From assembly GCF_000415985.1 (NCBI RefSeq), contig NZ_KE356561.1, positions 1,187,362 to 1,251,361 of the forward strand: 64,000 nucleotides of DNA. The letters are read 5' to 3'. This DNA comes from Haloquadratum walsbyi J07HQW2 (lineage in GTDB: Archaea; Halobacteriota; Halobacteria; Halobacteriales; Haloferacaceae). The translations under genes were made by a program, and so were the position numbers. The notes under the pieces were generated by a model, which was not told where the DNA came from, made no database searches, and saw only the letters and a program-made list of their open reading frames with translations. Positions 1-6,691 of this stretch are shown here, one piece after another. The first letter of the stretch is position 1. Each line of letters starts with the position of its first letter.

Positions 1-4
1 AACG

Positions 5-1150
5 ATGGCATCGTTCGACGACGTCACCGTTCTTGTGCCGACGTATAATGAGGCTGAAACAGTCGGTCAAGTAGTCGATGACTTTCGGGAGGTAGGATTC
101 GATGATATCCTTGTTATTGATGGAGACTCCACGGACGAGACTGAGCGTGTCGCAGCCGACCATGGTGCTCGAGTCATCGCACAATCCGGCACAGGAAAGG
201 GACAAGCCGTCCGTGAGGCTGTTGAGCGACATATTGATCGAACATATATTTTGATGCTTGATGGTGATGCAACGTACCATGCTGATGATGCGGAAGCAAT
301 GCTTGAGCCACTTTTTGATGGAGATGCTTCACATGTCGTTGGTAACCGATTCGCTGACCTTCGTGAAGATGCGATGACACAATTCAACCAGATTGGAAAT
401 TCGATCATTAATTGGGGATTTCGTGCAGTCCATGGTGATCAAATTCAGGATATCCTTTCTGGATATCGGGCGTTTACCCGTGCATCATTTCATGAAATGA
501 CACTCACTGCTGATGGATTCGGTATTGAAACTGAAATGGCAGTTGAGTGTGCACGGCGTGATATCCCAACGGCTACCGCCCCTATTACCTATTATCCACG
601 TCCATCAGGATCTGAGACAAATCTTCGACCGGTCCGTGATGGCGGCATTATTTTTCTTGAGTTATTCCGGCAAGCAAAGACCAACAATCCACTATTTTAC
701 TTTGGAAGCGTCGGCGCCGTTTCAACACTTACAGGGCTCGGTGTTGCAGTGTATGTCGTTGTCGAGTGGATTACCGTCCGTGTGCCACATGAAATATTAG
801 CTGTTGTTGCCGCGGCTGGAGTGCTCTTTGGCGTGCAGTTATTGATGTTTGGAGTACTTGCGGATCTAATCTATTCGTTACACTCTGAAACAATGTCTCG
901 AATCGAGTCAACGATGGCGATACAGCAGCCAGGACAGATGACGAGTGGAGTGTCTCACCGTCGAGATTCGATAGAGACAGACAAACAGACTCACAAAGGC
1001 GGGGATCAAGGACGGAATCCTCCCGCGTGGACGATAACAATGAACGAGTATCGGCGGCGTCATCTGATGGTAACGTGGAAGAGAAGTCTCATAAAGAAGC
1101 AGCAATCCCGGCAGAATTGGACAGTACACAGCGTGAGGGACCAGAGATGA
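5..1150 (+). CDS. aglJ: AglJ-type dolichyl-phosphate hexosyltransferase (GT2)
   Basis: Family 2 glycosyltransferase that most resembles haloarchaeal AglJ, which loads the first sugar of the S-layer N-glycan onto dolichol phosphate at the membrane. The GT-A fold is clear: LVPTYNEAETVG near residue 10, DGDSTDETE near 38, the metal-binding DGDATYH near 80 and LSGYRAFTR near 150. Two hydrophobic segments follow (about residues 230-255 and 262-290). After about residue 300 this frame turns basic (RRRHLMVTWKRSLIKKQQ), unlike a halophile protein, while another forward frame becomes acidic and runs to a stop at 1209. The true tail is therefore probably in the other frame. Family confidence is high; the exact Agl assignment is moderate. 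Confidence 0.8.
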   Translation: MASFDDVTVLVPTYNEAETVGQVVDDFREVGFDDILVIDGDSTDETERVAADHGARVIAQSGTGKGQAVREAVERHIDRTYILMLDGDATYHADDAEAMLEPLFDGDASHVVGNRFADLREDAMTQFNQIGNSIINWGFRAVHGDQIQDILSGYRAFTRASFHEMTLTADGFGIETEMAVECARRDIPTATAPITYYPRPSGSETNLRPVRDGGIIFLELFRQAKTNNPLFYFGSVGAVSTLTGLGVAVYVVVEWITVRVPHEILAVVAAAGVLFGVQLLMFGVLADLIYSLHSETMSRIESTMAIQQPGQMTSGVSHRRDSIETDKQTHKGGDQGRNPPAWTITMNEYRRRHLMVTWKRSLIKKQQSRQNWTVHSVRDQR

Positions 1151-1398
1151 CAGACGGAATGAACGGGAGTCCTGAGGACGGGAATAATAATACACGTGAA
1201 TCTCAGTAGCGATTTTATGATTCTATACGGGATATCTTATCGAGATCGCCATACCGTCACACGAATATAGTTTCTCGGACGGCTTTGAAGACTCATTAAC
1301 GAGCGGTTCTTAATGGCATCATACTATGATCGTGTTAAATACCAAGTGTAGTGTCTATGCAGTGGTAATTGACTGCTTTATATTGGTATTTTCGTAAC

Positions 1399-1725
1399 TC
1401 AGAATGGAAGCATGGCTCGAAGCTGTTTCAAGAAGCCACCTGAAGATGTCACCCGGTATTCTTCGAACACTGGATGTAGTGCATTGAGTAATTCGGTTTT
1501 ATTATCAAATTCTCCTTTTTCGACGTCATCAAACGCCTCAGAAAGAGAAACAGTGCTACCAGATGCATCATATGGGACGGCGGGATCTCCAAGTCCGAGG
1601 ACAACTTCCCGTGTCGTTGCCGGAAACGTGAGGTCGGCCTCTGAAAGGTGAGCGTCAAGGGCGGCAATACCGAACGTGAGCGTGTCCGGGTCGTCATCAT
1701 CTTGCTGCGGTGGTCTAACAGCCAT
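1399..1725 (-). CDS. Conserved haloarchaeal hypothetical protein
   Basis: Small acidic protein of 108 residues when started at the ATG at 1725 (MAVRPPQQDDDD); an upstream ATG at 1749 would add eight residues. The composition (DDDDPD, AFDDVEKGEFD) and a compact C-terminal part with FEEY and GGFLKQLRAMLPF look like a genuine haloarchaeal cytoplasmic protein. I do not recognise a catalytic motif or a named domain. It is divergently oriented to the ribbon-helix-helix gene at 2077. Function unknown. Confidence 0.6.
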   Translation of the reverse strand: MAVRPPQQDDDDPDTLTFGIAALDAHLSEADLTFPATTREVVLGLGDPAVPYDASGSTVSLSEAFDDVEKGEFDNKTELLNALHPVFEEYRVTSSGGFLKQLRAMLPF

Positions 1726-1825
1726 TGTAGAGATATACGGGAGTGCCATTCAAAAAGGCTATCTTCTCTATAGTTATGTTAGAGCAATTGCGCTATCAGT
1801 ATATGTGCTAAATACACTATAGTCG

Positions 1826-1843
1826 ATATTTTACAGTAAATAT
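1826..1843. promoter_or_regulatory. ATATTT-N6-AAATAT palindrome in a divergent spacer
   Basis: Perfect 6+6 inverted repeat (ATATTT, six bases, AAATAT) in the 327-base AT-rich region between the hypothetical gene ending at 1399 and the ribbon-helix-helix gene at 2077. It could be an operator, for example for the adjacent small DNA-binding protein, but such repeats also arise by chance in AT-rich DNA. Nothing else recognisable lies in 1750-2076. Confidence 0.25.
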
Positions 1844-2076
1844 AGAAATACGATAAGTCGGACATGTCTAAGATATTTGATGATACCTTCTTGTATATAC
1901 AGTCAAGCTGGGTTGAATTAATCTCAACTGACTGAGAGAGATGTCGTGATCTCGTGTGATATCAAAGTGTATGTTGATGATGCACCATGTACAGTATCAA
2001 AGAGTAGGCTGAAACTCATTCAGACTGGATTAGACCGGACATATTTTGAGTATCGACACGCTATCAGTCTGCAGAG

Positions 2077-2289
2077 ATGACCGAGTATACGACTGTTTCT
2101 GTCCCGAAGGATCTCGCTGCTCGTGTCGATGATACCATCGAGGGCACAAGTTTCTCAAGTACGAGCGATCTTGTACGGTTCCTCCTTCGCAGTATTGTTA
2201 TTCAGCATCAACGCGAGGGACAATTAACTGAGTCAGAATTTGAGGATATTGCTGAACAACTCACTGATCTCGGATATCTCGATCAGTGA
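2077..2289 (+). CDS. Ribbon-helix-helix (CopG/Arc-type) DNA-binding protein
   Basis: A 70-residue protein with the layout of the ribbon-helix-helix fold: N-terminal strand YTTVSVPKDLAARV, helix 1 about residues 11-22, a turn, then SSTSDLVRFLLRSIV as helix 2. These proteins dimerise and bind DNA through the beta ribbon, usually as local repressors. The acidic C-terminal helix (TESEFEDIAEQLTDLGYLD) may serve for dimer or partner contacts. It stands alone with an AT-rich spacer on both sides, so its target is unknown; the palindrome upstream is a candidate for self-regulation. Confidence 0.75.
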   Translation: MTEYTTVSVPKDLAARVDDTIEGTSFSSTSDLVRFLLRSIVIQHQREGQLTESEFEDIAEQLTDLGYLDQ

Positions 2290-2558
2290 GGTAAAACACT
2301 GCCACGAACACCCCACATGCTCAACAATGTGCTAATATAAATGAGTGACAGAGCATCCCTATTTCATATATTTGCATGATTTAATCACACAAACATTAGA
2401 GTTAGATATCTATGATGATACTACTAGGTCATCATTTCATAAACTCACTATTTACCCTTCTATCAACGCTCAATTATAGAACAACAGAATGATTAATTCG
2501 TGAGCAGTGTGTGCTCATCTGCTCTCAAATACAGTCTCATGCAGTAGATGAATAAGAT

Positions 2559-2990
2559 TTACTCAAGCCCAATATCTTCCGCAAGCGTTTCTTCTGGGGG
2601 GTCAGCGTCGATAATATTCACAGAGAGTTTCTGATTATCGCGATCGAAGGCCGCACACGCGTCAATATCCCATGGTGGAATCGCAATCATAACTGCAGCA
2701 GCAAACGTATCCTCACGGGTTGCAGCAAGTGGTCCCTGTGGGTGTGAGACAAATCGAGCACGACCACTCCCTGCAGGCGTCCCCAGGTCAACGCCAAATA
2801 CTGCGGTCACAGACCCGCTTGCCTCAGGAAAATAAAAATGTGTGAGAACTGGTGTGGATGAATCAACACTCGTTGCGTCTGCAAATTCACCCGCGGGTGT
2901 CGATGCAAGAACAGCACTTACTGACTCAGGATCACGGTCAGCGCTCAACGCTAATAGTCCATCAACTAACCCACGAGTGATATGAATCAT
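2559..2990 (-). CDS. Conserved haloarchaeal protein, possibly JAB/MPN-like
   Basis: A 143-residue acidic protein. It begins ITRGLVDGLLALSADRDPESV and has a middle section ending in RFVSHPQGPLAATREDTF, then VMIAIPPWDIDAC. The order helix, strand, SHPxG, helix recalls the JAB1/MPN fold, in which a His-x-His-Pro motif holds zinc. Only one His is present in the SHP element and no clear catalytic Glu/Asp partner is visible, so metalloprotease activity is doubtful. No signal peptide. Adjacent genes on the same strand are separated by about 150 bases and give no functional hint. Confidence 0.55.
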   Translation of the reverse strand: MIHITRGLVDGLLALSADRDPESVSAVLASTPAGEFADATSVDSSTPVLTHFYFPEASGSVTAVFGVDLGTPAGSGRARFVSHPQGPLAATREDTFAAAVMIAIPPWDIDACAAFDRDNQKLSVNIIDADPPEETLAEDIGLE

Positions 2991-3146
2991 ATTATAATTG
3001 GCATGTGCACAATCAAAACATCATCGCCCATGAACAATTTAATATCAGATGTATAATTCTGGATCTAATTACGGATATGGAATCAAAAATCGCTGAGTTG
3101 ACATCGTTGTCGTTGAGCTATCCTGTGTGTGCGCGCATTCTTTTTA

Positions 3147-3854
3147 TCAGAACATCTGTTTAAATGCACGAGTATACGCACTTGGGAGATTTGAACGAGA
3201 GTTATCAACCGCGGCGGCGAGTGATCGGGCTGCGTTTGTCATGATAGCAGTACCGTGACCAACAAGAACGCGCTCAGGTTCACATCTCGAAAGAGCCTGA
3301 CGCGGCGGGAATGGGCGCAGCATCGGATGAATGCCGAGACGTTCACCTGGAGCGCAGTAGTATGGGACTGTTCCAACTGTTTCTGGAATTATGAGTGTGC
3401 CATTTTCTCGATGAAACAGTCCAACCTCCTGCCACGGTGGAATCCCTCGATTAACAATTTCAAAGGCTTCATATCCAGAGTCTCCGAGTTGATTCCGAAA
3501 TCGCTCAACTGAGCCGGAGAACCCATCGACAACACCCGACATCCATGTTGGAATATAGATTGGCACATCATGTCGAGATGCAAGTGCTGTCGCATCTCGG
3601 GTGTGTCGGTCGAGCCCTACAACAACACCAGCAATCTCGGTTGTGTCCGAACCAAACGTCGCCAATAGTTCATCAACACCGGGTGCATCAACAGGATCAA
3701 TCACCCAGAGATCGCCATCATCACCAATAACTGCATGACTGGTGCGTTGCATCATCTCGTCCGGGTGCGCAATCCATCCAACGCCCTCACTCCACCGATT
3801 GACCTCGCGGTATGTACTCGCATCACGACCTTTCATACTCATATTTACGCTCAA
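3147..3854 (-). CDS. Degenerate metallo-beta-lactamase-fold protein
   Basis: Reads as a metallo-beta-lactamase-like protein: an N-terminal SHAVIGDDGDLWVIDPVDAPGVDELLA element, a VVVGLDRHTRDATALA segment where the HxHxDH metal site belongs, and a C-terminal LVGHGTAI. The usual HxHxDH is reduced to D-R-H-T-R-D, so binding of two metals is unlikely. It may be a non-hydrolytic or altered-substrate member of the fold. Several Met codons cluster at the start (MSVNMSMKGRD), so the true start may be up to six codons later. Preceded on the same strand by the small gene ending at 4183, with a 328-base spacer. Confidence 0.6.
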   Translation of the reverse strand: MSVNMSMKGRDASTYREVNRWSEGVGWIAHPDEMMQRTSHAVIGDDGDLWVIDPVDAPGVDELLATFGSDTTEIAGVVVGLDRHTRDATALASRHDVPIYIPTWMSGVVDGFSGSVERFRNQLGDSGYEAFEIVNRGIPPWQEVGLFHRENGTLIIPETVGTVPYYCAPGERLGIHPMLRPFPPRQALSRCEPERVLVGHGTAIMTNAARSLAAAVDNSRSNLPSAYTRAFKQMF

Positions 3855-4182
3855 TGCGGTAGGGATATAACAGTAATTGGGATAGACGCAAAGATAGGAT
3901 AATACCGAAACGAACTATTAGAAGTTATTCTACAGTCCATATCCCGAAATGACGGGACAAGCTCTCCCCCCCAGGCGCTAACTTACTGAATATCTATTCG
4001 ATATATTACAGAGAATTGAATTCTGTACTCTTGTGGGCGTGGATATGATGAGTCTGGTCAGATACCGTCCTGCGAATCAATAGCAATCACACGGCGATGA
4101 TACTGAGTCGGGGCACCAACTCGCGTGGTCAAGAAGTGCAACTTTGTATCATTTCGGCTAACCGAGGAGCAAGTATCATTCA
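3855..4182. other. Spacer, no gene seen
   Basis: No coding frame with halophile-like composition. The only notable feature is a run of C near 3966-3971. Forward open frames here and further right read against the conserved gene on the minus strand and look like shadows. Confidence 0.4.
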
Positions 4183-4479
4183 CTACAATCGGTCGGTGTC
4201 GATCCCGGCATCGGGCGGCGTGACAATAAGGAAGCCACGAAAGTGTGTGAGGTTGCCACCAAGATCAACGACAGGTCGGGCGAATGGTTCAGCCAATTCA
4301 TTGAGATCACCATCAACATTGAGCATGAGTACATTACCAGCCTCAATTGCCGCAAGCCATTCAGTAGGGTCAGTGTCACCATCGAGTATCCCGAGGATCA
4401 CGTTTCCGCTGAATCTATCACCGGTTGCTTCCTCAAGATGGGACTCAGCCCCAGAGAGATTAAGATTGAAATCACTCAT
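4183..4479 (-). CDS. Conserved haloarchaeal protein (DUF5779-like)
   Basis: A 98-residue protein started at the ATG at 4479 (MSDFNLNLSGAESHLEE); an in-frame ATG at 4512 would add an unlikely hydrophobic leader. The body runs GNVILGILDGDTDPTEWL, then GNVLMLNVDGDLNELAEPFARPVVDLGGNLTHFRGFLIVTPP. From memory this matches a small haloarchaea-restricted family annotated as DUF5779; I cannot verify the number. No catalytic residues are evident. It resembles a single alpha/beta domain of unknown role. Confidence 0.65.
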   Translation of the reverse strand: MSDFNLNLSGAESHLEEATGDRFSGNVILGILDGDTDPTEWLAAIEAGNVLMLNVDGDLNELAEPFARPVVDLGGNLTHFRGFLIVTPPDAGIDTDRL

Positions 4480-4684
4480 ACGCTGGTAGAAAGAGACGAT
4501 AGCGAAAAGCATTCTGACAACGAAAGGAAAATTTCCACATATCTTATTGGATTATTATCGTTAAACGAGTATCCTTAATTGAATAATATGAGAATGTGAG
4601 ATCGAATATAAAAAATATAATATATTATGCCATTTTCTCTATCAAAAGGTGTAGAGACTCAGTGATTGTCAATATCGATTCCTA

Positions 4685-4696
4685 AACGTTTATGTG
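4685..4696 (+). promoter_or_regulatory. Probable leuA-operon promoter (BRE/TATA)
   Basis: The stretch AAACGTTTATGTG fits a haloarchaeal BRE plus TATA box. Counting about 27 bases downstream puts the transcription start at roughly 4718-4721, directly in front of the ATG at 4722. The transcript would then be leaderless, which is common in haloarchaea. This means the ORF at 4722, not the leuA frame, begins at the 5' end. Confidence 0.45.
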
Positions 4697-4721
4697 TATG
4701 TCCATGCAGGTCACAAGTACA

Positions 4722-4802
4722 ATGTCTAACGACGATATGGAGGTTCAGTCGGACACCCCGGCTGGTCGAGTTCTTCCAGGGCACATTAGCCCACATTACT
4801 GA
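4722..4802 (+). CDS. 26-codon upstream ORF overlapping leuA in another frame
   Basis: Short ORF beginning MSNDDMEVQSDTPAG, an acidic N-terminus typical of a haloarchaeal protein, and ending PGHISPHY at TGA 4800-4802. Its ATG sits right behind a TATA-like box, so it is probably the first codon of a leaderless transcript. It overlaps the leuA frame by about 80 bases. Reading one base forward at the CCCC run 4756-4759 would fuse its first 12 residues to RLVEFFQGTL, the expected start of LeuA. Either it is a leader peptide that controls leuA, or it is the real LeuA N-terminus separated by a +1 shift. Confidence 0.45.
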   Translation: MSNDDMEVQSDTPAGRVLPGHISPHY

Positions 4803-6039
4803 TTCGGAAATTGACACGGTCCGAATCTTCGACACGACGCTTCGTGATGGCGAACAGTCACCGCGCACATCATTCAGCTATGATGAGAAACGTGACATCG
4901 CCGCAACGCTTGATGAGATGGGAACACACGTAATTGAGGCAGGTTTCCCGGTCAATTCTGATGCTGAGTTCGAATCTGTTAGTGACATCGCATCTGCAAC
5001 GGAGACCACAATTTGCGGGTTAGCCCGCGTAGTTGACACCGACGTCGAGGCCGCGCTTGATTCTGGTGTTGGCTTGGTTCATGTATTCGTTAGCACGAGC
5101 GATGTTCAGTTAGCCGATTCAATGCATGCTTCTCAAGAGGAGGCTGTCGACCGTGCTGTTTCAGCCGTTGAGCGTGTGAAAGACGCCGGCGTTGAGGTAA
5201 TGTTTTCGCCGATGGATGCGACCCGAACCGACGGAGAATTCCTTAGCGAAATCCTCGAAGCAGTTGATGATGCAGGCGTTGATTGGGTAAATATTCCAGA
5301 CACCTGTGGGGTCGGGACCCCGACGCGTTTTGCCGGGTTAATCCGGAAAGTGCGAGCACATACGGACGCTCAAATTGATGTTCACGCACATGATGACTTC
5401 GGGCTAGCCACTGCAAATGCACTGGCTGGATTCGAGGCAGGTGCCGCACAAGCACAGGTTTCTGTCAACGGAATCGGTGAACGAGCCGGTAATGCTGCCT
5501 TTGAGGAGGTTGTAATGGCGGCTGAATCGCTATACGACGTTGACACTGGTATTGATACAACACGGATCACCGAGGTATCGCGACTGATCGAGAATGCGAG
5601 TAATATTCCAGTTCCTGGAAACAAACCTGTCGTTGGTCAGAACGCCTTCTCACATGAAAGTGGGATCCACGCTGCTGGTGTTATCGAAAACACTGATACG
5701 TTCGAACCAGGCGTGATGACTCCAGAGATGGTCGGTGCAAAACGTGAGTTTGTTCTTGGAAAACATACCGGGACACATTCAGTGCGAAAACGACTGGAGG
5801 AATCCGGATTTGCCCCGACAGATGAAGAAGTCCGGACAGTCACCAGACAGATCAAAGATTATGGCGCGGAGAAAGAACGGGTTACTATTGATGTGTTGAC
5901 ACGATTTGCTCGTGAAAATGGTGTCGACCGAAAAAAAGCCGCTCGGAGTGATGATGACGATGATGGGCACGATGACACTAGACCCGACAATAGCAATTCC
6001 ACTGATTCCGACCCCGACCATGGGGAGGTCCGTATCTAA
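4762..6039 (+). CDS. leuA: 2-isopropylmalate synthase family enzyme LeuA
   Basis: Condenses acetyl-CoA with 2-oxoisovalerate, the first committed step to leucine; the closely related citramalate synthase (CimA) uses pyruvate instead and cannot be excluded by motif alone. Signature elements: FDTTLRDGEQSPRTSF, NIPDTCGVGTPTRF, the metal-binding HAHDDFGLATAN, and ISHESGIHAAG-like FSHESGIHAAGV. The C-terminal regulatory domain of long LeuA forms is absent; an acidic tail takes its place. No ATG, GTG or TTG occurs in frame between the promoter and the catalytic domain. The position given starts at CTG 4762; a +1 shift from the ORF at 4722 is the alternative. First gene of the ilv-leu operon. Confidence 0.85.
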   Translation: MVEFFQGTLAHITDSEIDTVRIFDTTLRDGEQSPRTSFSYDEKRDIAATLDEMGTHVIEAGFPVNSDAEFESVSDIASATETTICGLARVVDTDVEAALDSGVGLVHVFVSTSDVQLADSMHASQEEAVDRAVSAVERVKDAGVEVMFSPMDATRTDGEFLSEILEAVDDAGVDWVNIPDTCGVGTPTRFAGLIRKVRAHTDAQIDVHAHDDFGLATANALAGFEAGAAQAQVSVNGIGERAGNAAFEEVVMAAESLYDVDTGIDTTRITEVSRLIENASNIPVPGNKPVVGQNAFSHESGIHAAGVIENTDTFEPGVMTPEMVGAKREFVLGKHTGTHSVRKRLEESGFAPTDEEVRTVTRQIKDYGAEKERVTIDVLTRFARENGVDRKKAARSDDDDDGHDDTRPDNSNSTDSDPDHGEVRI

Positions 6040-6207
6040 TGCGTTTACGGCGGACCGATTGCAGTACCAAGTGGTCAGGTTGTAATTACTCATCTCACGG
6101 TTACGAAATAACACAGGGATACGAGGAACAAGCCCAACACTGTACCGATGGGATATTGAGTAAAGAGCGCATATCAAGACAGTCTAATCGGAGGCACAAC
6201 GTTCTTT

Positions 6208-6405
6208 ATGCTCGAAAGCAACTTCCAGGTAGTAACACTAATGCGAGCATATTATCAGCGAAATACCGTGGGAGTCTTGCAAGGTCAGGCTCGAATTTGG
6301 ACTCAAGTTCCCACTGTGTTTCAAACTATCATAAACACTGTTCAAGATCGTCTGGACAGCGCTCGCGGTATCGGCGTCGACGTTCGTATTGTAGGGGCTC
6401 TTTAG
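6208..6405 (+). CDS. Candidate Val/Leu/Ile-rich leader ORF before ilvB
   Basis: A 65-residue ORF starting MLESNFQVVTLMRAYYQ and ending VDVRIVGAL. By hand count about 20 of 65 residues are Val, Leu or Ile, and about 41 of 65 codons begin with a purine, a coding-like bias not shown by the overlapping frame. A GGAGG sequence lies 13 bases upstream of the ATG. Its TAG stop (6403-6405) falls inside a hairpin. Position, composition and stop placement would suit a leader peptide sensing charged branched-chain tRNAs ahead of ilvBNC. It might equally be a small ordinary protein or a remnant. Confidence 0.35.
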   Translation: MLESNFQVVTLMRAYYQRNTVGVLQGQARIWTQVPTVFQTIINTVQDRLDSARGIGVDVRIVGAL

Positions 6406-6409
6406 CCCC
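6394..6409 (+). promoter_or_regulatory. GC-rich hairpin in the ilvB leader
   Basis: Perfect stem GGGGCT / AGCCCC with a four-base CTTT loop, followed 12 bases later by a T-run (ATTTTT). The stop codon of the Val/Leu/Ile-rich ORF lies at the loop and 3' arm, so a ribosome at the end of that ORF would prevent the stem from forming. This could act as an attenuator or terminator in front of ilvB. Confidence 0.4.
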
Positions 6410-6691
6410 ATCACTTACCCATTTTTCACCTCGTTGCTTGCTTTGTCCGCCGTTGATGTCACAACATGAGCGATACAATATGGTATCAGGACTTCCACTG
6501 CCGCATGACGCTGTAGGTGGTAATGGAAGCGATTCTGAATGTATGTGTTTGCATCCGACTGAAGTTATGAGGACATCCCGGACAGAAGCAATCGAGCGTA
6601 CTACCACGACGTTGAGACAACCAACTAACCTACAGAAGCAGTCGCGATCACGGTCAAATCATAATCACAACTACGAGGATCATATGAGCCA

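Noticed and set aside
4097-4578. Forward frames opposite the DUF5779-like gene
   Set aside because: Non-acidic products and no promoter; the minus-strand gene has the clear conserved signature.
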